Source: a virus. From it: a stretch of DNA of 23,395 nucleotides. The stretch is taken from positions 1 to 23,395 of the IMG/VR virus record IMGVR_UViG_3300001351_000055. The stretch is one strand, 5' to 3'. The position numbers were made by a program, and so were the translations under genes. The notes beneath the pieces were generated by a model. That model was not told the origin of the DNA and did not search any database. It saw only the letters and a program-made list of their open reading frames with translations. This document shows positions 6,043 through 14,349 of the stretch, piece after piece; the first letter of the stretch is position 1, and each line of letters starts with the position of its first letter.

Positions 6043-7941
6043 ATGGCAGAAAAAGGCTTATTTAGTAGACTACAGAGATTATTTTCAACAGACGTAATTA
6101 TTCGTAATGTTGGTGGAGATCAAATAAAGGTAATGGATAGTAACCAAATCCAAACCAATGGTAATCTAGAAACTAATTCACTTATAGATAGGTTTAATAG
6201 AATTTATTCTACTAACCCAACATCTTTATACGGATCACAATTTAATTTTAACTACCAATATCTTAGACCTCAATTATATTCAGAATATGATGTAATGGAC
6301 CAAGATGCAATTATAGCTTCGGCTTTAGATATTATAGCAGATGAGTCTACCTTAAAGAATGATATGGGTGAAGTGTTATCTATTCGTTCATCTAATGAAG
6401 CAATTCAAAAAGTACTTTATAATTTATTTTATGATGTTTTAAATATTGAATTTAATTTATGGGCGTGGGTTCGTTCAATGGCAAAATATGGCGATTTTTT
6501 CTTAAAGTTAGAAATTGCTGAAAAGTTTGGAGTGTATAATGTTATACCTTACAACGCATATCACATTGAAAGACAAGAAGGGCAAAATATTAAAAATCCT
6601 GCAGAAGTAAGATTTAAATACTCACCAGATGGTTTAGTAAATCCTAGTTCGGGTATGTATTCAACACCAGGCCAAAGGGATAACGAAAATGGTATTTTCT
6701 TTGACAATTATGAAATGGCACATTTTAGATTAATTGGTGATACTAATTACCTCCCATATGGTCGTTCATATCTTGAACCTGGACGTAAATTGTTTAAACA
6801 ATATACATTAATGGAAGACGCTATGTTAATCCATAGAATTGCACGTGCTCCTGAAAAACGTATTTTTTATATGAATGTAGGTGGTATACCTCCAAATGAA
6901 ATTGATGCTTTTATGCAAAAAACAATTTCTAACATGAAGCGTACACCTCATATGGATGAAAAAACAGGTGAATATAATTTAAAGTATAATATGCAAAACA
7001 TGATGGAGGATTTTTACATCCCGATTCGTGGAAATGATACAACAACAAAAATTGACACAACACCAGGATTAACATATGATGGTATTCAAGATGTTGAATA
7101 TTTAAGAGATAAATTATTCGCTGCTTTAAAGGTACCAAAAGCGTTTTTAGGATATGATGAAAATATAGAAGGAAAAGCAACATTAGCCGCCGAAGATATT
7201 CGTTTTGCACGTACAATTGAACGTCTTCAACGTATTTTAGTATCTGAATTAAATAAAATTGCATTAGTACATTTATATTCACAAGGGTATAGAGATGAAG
7301 CACTTACTAACTTTGATCTATCAATGCAAACACCATCAATTATCTTTGAACAAGAGAAAATTGAGCTAATGAAATCCAAAACCGAATTAGCAACGGCATT
7401 AATGGAGAAAAATTTACTCCCAACAGATTGGATATATGATAATATCTTCCACCTATCAGAAGATCAATATGATGAGTATAGAGACTTAATCCGTGCAGAT
7501 TCAAAACGTAAATTCAGAAATGACCAAATAGAAGCTGAAGGTAATGACCCAGTAGAAACAGGTAAGTCATATGGTACACCACACGATTTGGCCTCATTGT
7601 ATGGTAAAGGAAGAACAGCATCAGATCCAGGTAATGTACCTGATGGTTATAATACAGATGCTGATTTAGGTCGTCCTAAAGATTCAATATCTAACCACGG
7701 GACACAAGACAGTAACTTTGGTAAAGACCCACTAGGAACTAAACGTATGAAAGATACTGATAAAAATGATTCATCTAATAGTAGAACAGATACCAACAAA
7801 TCAGGGTTAGCTTTAGAAAACACTCAAATATCTTATTTAAAAAATAGGGATATGTTCAAGAAAATGAATGAAAAGGTATTAATATTTGAACAAGATAAAG
7901 ACGATAGTACACTTTTAGACGAAAAACAATTAAAGGAGTAA
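6043..7941 (+). CDS. 20: Portal protein, gp20-like
   Basis: This 632-residue protein forms the dodecameric channel at the DNA-entry vertex of the head, nucleates head assembly and docks the terminase. Family signatures include YDVMDQDAIIASALDIIADE near residues 83-102, HRIARAPEKRIFYMN around 267-281, MEDFYIPIRG near 320 and, further on, VEYLRDKLFAALKVP. These match the order of motifs in T4 gp20. It is about 100 residues longer than T4 gp20 (524). The extra length is largely a polar, Gly/Asp/Asn/Ser-rich C-terminal tail from about residue 505 that looks disordered. The gene has its own putative late promoter and is followed by a second copy before the next gene. Confidence 0.95.
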   Translation: MAEKGLFSRLQRLFSTDVIIRNVGGDQIKVMDSNQIQTNGNLETNSLIDRFNRIYSTNPTSLYGSQFNFNYQYLRPQLYSEYDVMDQDAIIASALDIIADESTLKNDMGEVLSIRSSNEAIQKVLYNLFYDVLNIEFNLWAWVRSMAKYGDFFLKLEIAEKFGVYNVIPYNAYHIERQEGQNIKNPAEVRFKYSPDGLVNPSSGMYSTPGQRDNENGIFFDNYEMAHFRLIGDTNYLPYGRSYLEPGRKLFKQYTLMEDAMLIHRIARAPEKRIFYMNVGGIPPNEIDAFMQKTISNMKRTPHMDEKTGEYNLKYNMQNMMEDFYIPIRGNDTTTKIDTTPGLTYDGIQDVEYLRDKLFAALKVPKAFLGYDENIEGKATLAAEDIRFARTIERLQRILVSELNKIALVHLYSQGYRDEALTNFDLSMQTPSIIFEQEKIELMKSKTELATALMEKNLLPTDWIYDNIFHLSEDQYDEYRDLIRADSKRKFRNDQIEAEGNDPVETGKSYGTPHDLASLYGKGRTASDPGNVPDGYNTDADLGRPKDSISNHGTQDSNFGKDPLGTKRMKDTDKNDSSNSRTDTNKSGLALENTQISYLKNRDMFKKMNEKVLIFEQDKDDSTLLDEKQLKE

Positions 7942-7951
7942 AAATTCTTTC

Positions 7952-7961
7952 ATATTTATAA
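7952..7961 (+). promoter_or_regulatory. Putative late promoter motif ATATTTATAA
   Basis: An exact copy preceded by C and followed by CAAAA, 18 bases before the ATG at 7980, in the 38-base gap after the portal gene. Confidence 0.5.
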
Positions 7962-7979
7962 CAAAATATATTTTTTTAG

Positions 7980-8846
7980 ATGAAAATCAAGCATTCAAAG
8001 TACAAAAACACGGGAATTTTATTTGAATTATTAGTACGTCAAATTACGGCTGATACTTTAAAAGGAGGAGATTCACCTGCTATCGATATATTAAAAGAAT
8101 ATTTCGTTAAAACCCCTTTGGGTCGAGAGTATAAATTATATGAGTCTGTTTTAAAATCTAAGGTTTTAAATGAAGGCAGAGCTAATATGGTAGTTAGTAC
8201 TATATTGGAAACCTCAAAAAGTTTTAATCGTACTACTTTAAAAAAACAAAAATATAATTTAATTAATGAAATCAAAAAACACTATGATATAGATGTATTC
8301 TTTGGTTCTAAAATTACAAATTATAAAGAATTAGCAGCCTTATATACCTTAATTGAAGGGTATAATATTAGTGGTAACACAAATGCTACTCAACTAATTG
8401 AAAATAAAATAACCTTACTAGAACATTTAACTAAACAAGAAGTAAATACTAAAGAAGTTAAAGAAGATGTTCTTAAAGAATTCCAAACATACGATAAAGA
8501 TTTAAGAATTCTTACTTATAAAGTTCTTCTAGAAAAATTTAACAGTAAGTATGATAATTTATCAAACGAACAAAAACTAGTCCTTAAAGAATATATCAAT
8601 TCAGTAGATTCTGCCCCAGGTTTAAGAAATTTTTACAATAGTAAAATAAATGAGTTAAAAACTATTCTAAGTAAAGAATCTAAAGGTATTAAAGATAAAG
8701 TTACACAGATTAAAATTACTGAAGTATCTAAATTTTTAGTGGAATTAGACAAAACATCTAAAGTTGATAGTGATAATTTAGTTGATTTATTACAATATTA
8801 TGAATTAGTAAAAGAAATCAAATCTACCAATGGCGTACAAATATAA
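7980..8846 (+). CDS. Unknown head-module protein, 288 residues
   Basis: This protein is mostly helical and Lys/Glu/Asn-rich, with no membrane segment. The N-terminus is distinctive: KYKNTGILFELLVRQITAD (residues 7-25), a segment I associate with unknown proteins next to portal genes in marine T4-like phages. Its position between portal and prohead protease corresponds to T4 genes 67 and 68 (prohead core), which suggests a role in head assembly, but there is no obvious sequence match. Its last 17 bases overlap the next gene. The C-terminus reads V-Q-I, as does the product of the gene at 9640. Confidence 0.65.
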   Translation: MKIKHSKYKNTGILFELLVRQITADTLKGGDSPAIDILKEYFVKTPLGREYKLYESVLKSKVLNEGRANMVVSTILETSKSFNRTTLKKQKYNLINEIKKHYDIDVFFGSKITNYKELAALYTLIEGYNISGNTNATQLIENKITLLEHLTKQEVNTKEVKEDVLKEFQTYDKDLRILTYKVLLEKFNSKYDNLSNEQKLVLKEYINSVDSAPGLRNFYNSKINELKTILSKESKGIKDKVTQIKITEVSKFLVELDKTSKVDSDNLVDLLQYYELVKEIKSTNGVQI

Positions 8847-9399
8847 ACTTAAAGAAATTGAAGTAGGTGATGTAAAGATTGATAATGGTACTAAATCTAC
8901 TGTTACCGATATTGACCCAACAACGGGTGCTATATCTTGGTCTCTTTCTCAAATACCTAATATAGATAGACTACTTGACGAATCTGATGATTTAGTTAAA
9001 ACTGCTAAAGGTGTATATCAAAAAGTTAAAGATGATAAAGTATTTTTAGATATTTACAAACAAGCTAGATCCCTTAGAAACGTTATTCGAACCCATACTA
9101 GAAACAACTACCCCGAAGAATATAAAAAATCTAGAGGAGTAAATGAAGAGGGTGTTGATGAAATGTCTACATCAGGTGGTGCCGGTGCTTATTTAACTAA
9201 AAATGCTTTTAAAAAACCCAAAAAACAAGAAAAATTACCTGAAGGTATAGGAGCAACATTAGGTCCTGGTCCTAAATCATCTGAAGAAGGTGTAAAAGAT
9301 AACTATTATGTTAAAAAATTCGCTTATAAATTAGTACCTAAAGACAAAAACGGTAACTATGTACAAAAGGGCAGTGGTTTAGAGGTAAAAAACTTTTAA
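8830..9399 (+). CDS. Unknown head-module protein with a Gly/Ala-rich MSTSGGAGAYLT motif
   Basis: This 189-residue soluble protein begins MAYKYKLKE and has a helical segment at about residues 42-90. It then carries EMSTSGGAGAYLTKNAFKKP (residues 111-130) and a basic beta-type C-terminus. Short S/T-G-A-Y motifs of this form recur in unknown proteins of marine T4-like phages; their function is not known to me. The gene overlaps the previous one by 17 bases and is separated from the next by one base, so it is part of a translationally coupled block between portal and protease. A prohead core or scaffold-associated role is inferred from position only. Confidence 0.65.
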   Translation: MAYKYKLKEIEVGDVKIDNGTKSTVTDIDPTTGAISWSLSQIPNIDRLLDESDDLVKTAKGVYQKVKDDKVFLDIYKQARSLRNVIRTHTRNNYPEEYKKSRGVNEEGVDEMSTSGGAGAYLTKNAFKKPKKQEKLPEGIGATLGPGPKSSEEGVKDNYYVKKFAYKLVPKDKNGNYVQKGSGLEVKNF

Positions 9400-9400
9400 T

Positions 9401-9640
9401 ATGTATAAGTATAAAGTAGTAGAACAAGAAGAAAAAATAAATAAATTCCATGATGAACGTATCATGGCTTTTGACTCCTTAGAAGCTAGATTAGAAGATA
9501 TAAAAAAAGTATTACGTCAAAGCAAAATTAAAACCATTAAATATTATAGAGAAAATCCAAATAGTTACGCAGTAGTAACAGGAACGGATTTAATCAACGA
9601 TTACATAAACGATATAGAAACTTTATTAAATAACCAATAA
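9401..9640 (+). CDS. Small helical head-module protein
   Basis: This 79-residue protein is probably two helices around a short strand-turn (YAVVTGTDLINDYI). It begins MYKYKVVEQEE, echoing the MAYKYKLKE start of the preceding gene product, so the two N-termini may be related. Its stop codon overlaps the next ATG by one base. No family is recognised. Its position equals that of the small T4 core proteins gp67/gp68, which suggests but does not show a role in prohead assembly. Confidence 0.6.
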   Translation: MYKYKVVEQEEKINKFHDERIMAFDSLEARLEDIKKVLRQSKIKTIKYYRENPNSYAVVTGTDLINDYINDIETLLNNQ

Positions 9641-10686
9641 TGAAAAAAGCAGAAAAACTATTTAAGGAATTAATCAATGAAAACTACATTGACCTTAAAC
9701 CTATTAATAAAATTGAAGCAACACCAAAAACTTCATTTGAAATTAAATTCGCAAAATATTTAGCTGAAGAGGCAAAAGCTGTGGAGAAAAAAACAACTAA
9801 AGAAGTTGATGAAGTTAATGAACATGGTTTTGATGCTAAAGATAAGTCAAATTTAGATAACCAAATTGGACAAGAAGTACAAAATGGTGTTTATTTTGAA
9901 ACAAAACAAAACCCAGATAAATCTATTGCTGAAATTAAAGAAATAGTTTCTAAAAATTTAGAAAAGGATGGACAATATTATATGAAGAATGCTGCATTCG
10001 GAATTGAAGGATTGGGATATCAAGAAGCTGAATTAGAAGAAGTTTCAGGTAAATATGCTTCTAGCGGGTACTCAGATAAACTTAAAAAAGTAGTTAAAGA
10101 ATCTTTAATTAAAAACCCTATAAAAGAAATCTCATCTGAAAGAGAGTATAATTCTTTACAAGATGTAATGGATAAACATGGGGTAGACCAAGAATTTATA
10201 AATACTTACCTTCTAAATATAGATGAATTATCCCCAGAAGAAATGGAAGATTTAGATTATGTAGAAGATAGAATAATGGCTCATTTATCCGATAAAGATG
10301 AATATGATGGTTTTGGGAATAGATTAAATGAAGGTAAAAAATCTAAAAAAGATTCTGTAGAATCAAAGTTAGCTGAAATCGATAAACAAGGTCAAGTTGT
10401 AGCTTTAGAAGCTAAAATGGATACTATCGATGAAATGATTGAAGCTAAAACACAACGTTTATCTATGGTATCTGAAGATGAAAATCTAGCTGAGTTAGTA
10501 GATAAAAAGGCTATCAAAGGAATGCAAAAAGAAATCAAGCTTTTAGAAAAAAGAAAAGCTAAGATGGAAAAAATGTATGAAAAAATGTGTGGTAAATCTT
10601 ATACTAAAACCGAGATTGTAGACGAAGCGGATGATGTAGAAGTAGAAGAAGTTGCTGGTTTAGAACATGGAGAAGTACAAATATAA
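9640..10686 (+). CDS. Large acidic helical head-module protein
   Basis: This 348-residue, highly charged protein is rich in Glu and Lys. The N-terminus MKKAEKLFKELINE is an amphipathic helix containing I-N-E, and KYLAEE follows near residue 40. Both fit the I/L-x-E preference of T4-type prohead proteases. The centre has GQYYMKNAAFGIEGLGY (about residues 111-127), and the C-terminal third (about 245-310) is a coiled coil with KxxK/E repeats ending in an acidic tail. It lies directly before the protease and scaffold genes, so it may be a prohead core or internal protein removed or trimmed on maturation. That role is inferred. Confidence 0.65.
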   Translation: MKKAEKLFKELINENYIDLKPINKIEATPKTSFEIKFAKYLAEEAKAVEKKTTKEVDEVNEHGFDAKDKSNLDNQIGQEVQNGVYFETKQNPDKSIAEIKEIVSKNLEKDGQYYMKNAAFGIEGLGYQEAELEEVSGKYASSGYSDKLKKVVKESLIKNPIKEISSEREYNSLQDVMDKHGVDQEFINTYLLNIDELSPEEMEDLDYVEDRIMAHLSDKDEYDGFGNRLNEGKKSKKDSVESKLAEIDKQGQVVALEAKMDTIDEMIEAKTQRLSMVSEDENLAELVDKKAIKGMQKEIKLLEKRKAKMEKMYEKMCGKSYTKTEIVDEADDVEVEEVAGLEHGEVQI

Positions 10687-10687
10687 C

Positions 10688-11296
10688 ATGAACAAAAAAC
10701 TCTTAATAGAAACCCATACAGTTAAACTATCATCTTCTGTATTAACCGAAAGTGTTAATAAAGAAAATGGTAATTTACTTGTCGAAGGGATACTAGCGAC
10801 TGCCGAAGTAAAAAATGGTAATGGTCGTTACTATTCAAGAGAACTATGGGAACGTGAAATGGATAGATACTCTCAAATCGTTAAAGAAAGACGAGCAATG
10901 GGAGAATTAGACCATCCTGAATCTCAGGTAATTAACCTAAAAAATGTATCACATCTAATATCAGAGTATTGGTGGGATGGAGATAATGTAATGGGTAAAA
11001 TAGAAGTATTACCAACACCATCAGGAAATATACTTAAAGAACTAATTAAAGCAGGTGTTACCGTAGGTGTATCATCTCGTGGTATGGGTTCCTTAGAGGA
11101 AAATAGAGAAGGTGTAATGGAAGTACAAGACGATTTCGAACTATTGTGTTGGGACTTCGTATCAACTCCATCAAACCCAGGATCATATATGACTACCTTA
11201 AATGAAGGTAAAAATATAGTTACTTATGATTATACAAATGTTAATAAAGTAATACACGAAATCCTTTGTTCAAAGGGTTCATGTCCTATCATATAA
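10688..11296 (+). CDS. 21: Prohead core protease, gp21-like
   Basis: This 202-residue serine protease degrades the scaffold and trims the head proteins inside the prohead. The MNKKLLIET start aligns with the T4 gp21 start MNEPQLLIE, so I prefer ATG 10688 over the in-frame ATG at 10667. The family segment GILATAEVKNGNGRYYS spans residues 34-50. The catalytic His lies in GELDHPE (His76) and the nucleophile Ser in GVSSRGMGSL (Ser129 or 130), the same motifs as T4 GELNHP and GVSSRG. Length is close to T4 gp21 (212). The gene is followed by a strong terminator at 11337, and the next gene has its own promoter-like motif. Confidence 0.92.
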   Translation: MNKKLLIETHTVKLSSSVLTESVNKENGNLLVEGILATAEVKNGNGRYYSRELWEREMDRYSQIVKERRAMGELDHPESQVINLKNVSHLISEYWWDGDNVMGKIEVLPTPSGNILKELIKAGVTVGVSSRGMGSLEENREGVMEVQDDFELLCWDFVSTPSNPGSYMTTLNEGKNIVTYDYTNVNKVIHEILCSKGSCPII

Positions 11297-11336
11297 AAAT
11301 ATTTTCTTCGGACGCTACCGACGGATTATAAACATT

Positions 11337-11358
11337 AGACGCCTTTTTGGCGTCTTTT
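11337..11358 (+). terminator. Intrinsic terminator after the protease gene
   Basis: Perfect 7-bp stem AGACGCC/GGCGTCT (11337-11343 with 11349-11355), loop TTTTT and a following T run. The stem core GACGCC/GGCGTC is also used in the hairpin at 644-664. Confidence 0.8.
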
Positions 11359-11379
11359 GTGTTCTTGAAAAATGTTTAT

Positions 11380-11389
11380 ATATTTATAC
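11380..11389 (+). promoter_or_regulatory. Putative late promoter variant ATATTTATAC
   Basis: This matches the recurrent motif in nine of ten bases. It sits 21 bases after the terminator at 11337-11358 and about 95 bases before the scaffold gene, so the scaffold and capsid genes could be expressed independently of the protease. Confidence 0.4.
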
Positions 11390-11396
11390 GCATAAT

Positions 11397-11458
11397 ACAC
11401 CATCTCTTATATGGTGTCAATAAAACAAATTAATTCTATTACGGTTCCTAATAACCGT
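11397..11458 (+). other. Two hairpins in the leader of the scaffold gene
   Basis: Inverted repeats ACACCAT/ATGGTGT (11397-11403 with 11411-11417, loop 7) and ACGGTT/AACCGT (11441-11446 with 11453-11458, loop 6) lie in the probable 5' leader. They could stabilise the abundant scaffold/capsid mRNA or tune translation. A 20-codon ORF (11411-11473) overlaps them, but I do not call it a gene. Confidence 0.45.
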
Positions 11459-11484
11459 ATTTCACAAATTTAAATTTTGCGATT

Positions 11485-12513
11485 ATGTCAAACAACAGAG
11501 ATTTGCTCAAAGAAGCAATTGCTGATGCTAAATCGGTTAAAGAAACCGCAATAGCAAACGCTAAAGCTGCTTTAGAAGAAGCATTTACACCCCACTTAAA
11601 ATCTATGTTATCTGCTAAATTGGAAGAAATGGATAGAGACGATGAAGACATCGACGAAACTATTACTAACGAAGTAGAAGAACTAGAAGAAGTAGAAGAA
11701 GTAAATGAAACTGAAGAAGTAGAAGAAGCTAAAAAAGAAGAGATTGAAGAAATCAATCTTGACGAGTTACTTGCAGAACTCGAAGGAAGTAAAGAAAAAG
11801 AAGAAGTTAAAGAATCTGAAGAAATTGAAGAAACTGAAGAAGTAACTGAAGAAGAAGAAGTTGAAGATGTAGAAATCGAAGACGAAGAAGCTGAAGGTGA
11901 AATGGAAGAAGAAGTTGATTTAGAAGACATGACTGAAGATGATCTTAAATCTTTTATCGAGGATGTAATTAAGGACATGGTAGAAGCTGGTGAGTTAGAA
12001 GCTGGAGAAGAAGTAGAATCAGAAGAAGAAGGCGAAGAAGCTGGATTAGAAGATGAAATGGATATCGAAATCGAAGACGAAGTAGAACCTATGATGGAAA
12101 AAGAAGAAGAAGTAGAAGAAGTAGTAGTAAGCGAAAAAGAAGAAGAAGTAGATGAAAGTCAAGTTTTATCTGCATTATCTGAAATTGAGGAACTTAAAAA
12201 GGAACTTAATGAAGTTAACTTATTAAACGCTAAATTACTTTATACTAACAAAATCTTCAAAGCTAAAAACTTATCAGAAGATAAGAAAGTAAAAGTGTTG
12301 AAAGCTTTTGATAAAGCCGCAACCGTAAAAGAAGCTAAAGTTATTTTTGAAACATTAAACGAAGGTATTTCATCTCAGATGACAAGACCATCAGTTAATG
12401 AAGTAAAAGGTAGTGCTTCAAAAGCAACAGGATTAACTCCTAATGCAAAACAACCAATCGTTGAAAACGATGCATTCATGAGAATGCAAAAATTGGCTGG
12501 TATTATTAAATAA
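11485..12513 (+). CDS. 22: Prohead core scaffold, gp22-like
   Basis: This 342-residue protein forms the internal scaffold on which the capsid assembles and is degraded by the gp21 protease before DNA packaging. The N-terminus is helical with L-L-K-E. Residues about 45-230 are extraordinarily acidic, with long runs of Glu encoded by GAA and many L-x-E/I-x-E cleavage sites. The C-terminal third is conserved: NEVNLLNAKLLYTNKIFKAK (about 247-266), then KVKVLKAFDKAATVKEAKV. This fits gp22-type scaffolds of marine T4-like phages. It is longer than T4 gp22 (269 residues). It lies between protease and capsid genes, as in T4. Promoter-like motif and hairpins precede it. Confidence 0.88.
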   Translation: MSNNRDLLKEAIADAKSVKETAIANAKAALEEAFTPHLKSMLSAKLEEMDRDDEDIDETITNEVEELEEVEEVNETEEVEEAKKEEIEEINLDELLAELEGSKEKEEVKESEEIEETEEVTEEEEVEDVEIEDEEAEGEMEEEVDLEDMTEDDLKSFIEDVIKDMVEAGELEAGEEVESEEEGEEAGLEDEMDIEIEDEVEPMMEKEEEVEEVVVSEKEEEVDESQVLSALSEIEELKKELNEVNLLNAKLLYTNKIFKAKNLSEDKKVKVLKAFDKAATVKEAKVIFETLNEGISSQMTRPSVNEVKGSASKATGLTPNAKQPIVENDAFMRMQKLAGIIK

Positions 12514-12542
12514 AAATAATTAAAAACTTAAAACTTAAAAAA

Positions 12543-14162
12543 ATGAGCTTAAATTCATTATTAGAAAGCGCAAACCCTTATCACTCAGTACAGAGTGACG
12601 CGGCTAGATTATCTAGCAAATGGGAAAAAACAGGATTATTAGAAGGAATTAAAGGTGCCCACAAAACAAACATGGGTATTATCCTTGAAAACCAAGCTAA
12701 GCAATTAGTAGTTGAGTCTTCTCAATCAGGTGGTGGTGTAGCAGGTGCTAGTTTCGCTACAGGAACAGGAGAACAATGGGCTGGTGTAGCTTTACCATTA
12801 GTACGTAAAGTATTTGGTCAAATCGCTGCTCAAGAATTTGTATCAGTACAACCAATGAACTTACCTTCAGGTCTTGTATTTTATTTAGATTTCCAATACG
12901 GAACTGGTAAATCAGGACAAGCTGAAAATGGGTCATTATATGGTACTGTAGACGGGTTTGCTTCAAATGACACTTCAGGTGGTCTTTATGGTGCAGGTCG
13001 TTTCGGATACTCAATTAATGAAGTAACAAAAACCGGAGCAACTGTTACTGAAGCTTCTGCTTCTTGGTCTGACTTAAATTTCGATTCAGAATATTCTGCA
13101 TCTGTAATTGCTGGATCTTCTTTGTATCAAACTATCACAGTTGCTGATACTGAATTAGTAAACTTAGATAAAGAAGGTGTAAGAGCTTTTCAATTGAAAG
13201 ATGGTGCTAATGACGTACAAATTTCTGCTTTCACTAAAAGAAATGCTGCTGACACTGCAACTGTATTTGTTGCTTTATTAGCAGATGTTACTGGTGCTAC
13301 TTTAGATGTTGCTTATCAACTACAAACAAAAGATAATGCACGTGGTGATTTCGAAGACGGAAATGCTGCCTTAACTCCAAAAGCTGCTGCAATCTCTATT
13401 CCAGAAATCAATGTACAGATGAAATCATCTGCAATCGTTGCTAAAACTAGAAAATTGAAAGCTGTATGGACTCCTGAGTTCGCACAAGATTTAAATGCAT
13501 ACCACGCTTTAGATGCTGAAGCTGAATTAACTTCTATCTTATCTGAATACATTTCTTTAGAAATCGATTTAGAGATCTTAGATATGTTAATGGAAAATGC
13601 TTCTGCTGGTAGCGAAGTATGGTCTGCAGTAAACAACAGATCAATCGTTGACAATGGTGCTGGTGGTGACATCAACAATAACTTAGGATTCTTTAATTCA
13701 CAAGGACAATGGTTCCAAACATTAGGAACTAAAATCCAGAAATTATCTAACGTTATTCACCAGAAAACTCTTAGAGGTGGTGCTAACTTTATGGTACTTT
13801 CTCCAGCAGTTTCTACAATCATCGAATCTATTCCAGGATTTGCAGGTGACGTAGATGGTGATGTTGAAAAATCAAACTATGCTTTTGGTGTACAGAAGAT
13901 GGGTGCATTAGGTGGTGGTAAGATCAAGGTTTACAAAAACCCTTACATGACTGAAAACCAAATCTTATTAGGATTTAGAGGAACACAATTCTTAGAATCA
14001 GGTGCAGTATTTGCTCCATACATTCCATTAATTATGACTCCTTTAGTATACGATCCAGATACTTTCACACCAAGAAAAGGATTGTTAACTAGATATGCTA
14101 AGAAAATGGTTCGCCCGGAATTCTATGGTACAATCAAAGTAGAAGGTTTAAATACTATCTAG
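12543..14162 (+). CDS. 23: Major capsid protein, gp23-like
   Basis: This 539-residue protein builds the icosahedral head. Its N-terminal delta domain (WEKTGLLEGIKG, then IILENQAK, residues 27-53) resembles T4 gp23 (WKPLLEGEG ... FENQEK) and should be removed by gp21. Candidate sites after I/L-x-E are E34 and E49; cleavage after E58 is possible but less canonical. Family signatures are VSVQPMNLPSGLVF and KTRKLKAVWTPEFAQDLNAYH, plus DAEAELTSILSEYISLEI. The region around residues 155-270 is Ser/Thr/Ala-rich and probably includes the surface insertion domain. The leader is A-rich with a tandem ACTTAAA repeat (12526-12539) and no Shine-Dalgarno site. A strong terminator follows. Confidence 0.95.
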   Translation: MSLNSLLESANPYHSVQSDAARLSSKWEKTGLLEGIKGAHKTNMGIILENQAKQLVVESSQSGGGVAGASFATGTGEQWAGVALPLVRKVFGQIAAQEFVSVQPMNLPSGLVFYLDFQYGTGKSGQAENGSLYGTVDGFASNDTSGGLYGAGRFGYSINEVTKTGATVTEASASWSDLNFDSEYSASVIAGSSLYQTITVADTELVNLDKEGVRAFQLKDGANDVQISAFTKRNAADTATVFVALLADVTGATLDVAYQLQTKDNARGDFEDGNAALTPKAAAISIPEINVQMKSSAIVAKTRKLKAVWTPEFAQDLNAYHALDAEAELTSILSEYISLEIDLEILDMLMENASAGSEVWSAVNNRSIVDNGAGGDINNNLGFFNSQGQWFQTLGTKIQKLSNVIHQKTLRGGANFMVLSPAVSTIIESIPGFAGDVDGDVEKSNYAFGVQKMGALGGGKIKVYKNPYMTENQILLGFRGTQFLESGAVFAPYIPLIMTPLVYDPDTFTPRKGLLTRYAKKMVRPEFYGTIKVEGLNTI

Positions 14163-14191
14163 TAGATATTTAAATATTTCTTAATAAAATT

Positions 14192-14216
14192 AACCCGGCT
14201 TAGGCCGGGTTTTTTT
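14192..14216 (+). terminator. Strong intrinsic terminator after the capsid gene
   Basis: Perfect 8-bp stem AACCCGGC/GCCGGGTT (14192-14199 with 14204-14211), tetraloop TTAG, then a run of T to 14216. It ends the scaffold-capsid transcript. Confidence 0.9.
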
Positions 14217-14225
14217 ATCCTTTTC

Positions 14226-14235
14226 ATATGTATAA
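14226..14235 (+). promoter_or_regulatory. Putative late promoter variant ATATGTATAA
   Basis: Nine of ten bases match the recurrent motif. With flanks, CATATGTATAATAAAA matches the copy at 3006 in 15 of 16 bases. It follows the capsid terminator, 114 bases before the PhoH gene and 24 bases before a small ORF at 14260. Confidence 0.45.
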
Positions 14236-14259
14236 TAAAAGTAATATGTTATAGTTAAA

Positions 14260-14340
14260 ATGTATGTTATATTATTAAAATTTATGTTTTTTAATGTATC
14301 TACAACATTACTATCCATCTTACATTTAATCTATCACTAA
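14260..14340 (+). CDS. Possible 26-residue hydrophobic peptide
   Basis: This short ORF starts 24 bases after the promoter-like motif, within the spacing seen for clear genes, and ends nine bases before the PhoH start. The product is strongly hydrophobic (MYVILLKFMFFNV, then TTLLSILHLIYH), long enough for one membrane helix. AT-rich non-coding DNA easily gives such ORFs, so this may be chance. The alternative is that the stretch is simply the PhoH leader. Confidence 0.25.
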   Translation: MYVILLKFMFFNVSTTLLSILHLIYH

Positions 14341-14349
14341 AACCAATAT

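Noticed and set aside
8835-10686. Identical 12-mer GTACAAATATAA at 8835 and 10675
   Set aside because: Both copies end genes as V-Q-I-stop. With only two copies in AT-rich DNA this may be chance or shared C-terminal coding, so no regulatory call is made.
10667-10690. Earlier in-frame start for the prohead protease
   Set aside because: The MNKKLLIET start at 10688 aligns with the T4 gp21 N-terminus and avoids the longer overlap with the upstream gene.
11448-11978. 176-residue minus-strand ORF rich in Ser
   Set aside because: It is the complement of the GAA/GAG-rich acidic scaffold gene, where long stop-free frames arise from codon bias. The product is a meaningless Ser-run protein.
13316-13678. 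120-residue minus-strand ORF
   Set aside because: It lies wholly inside the well-supported capsid gene and has no family-like motif or upstream signal.
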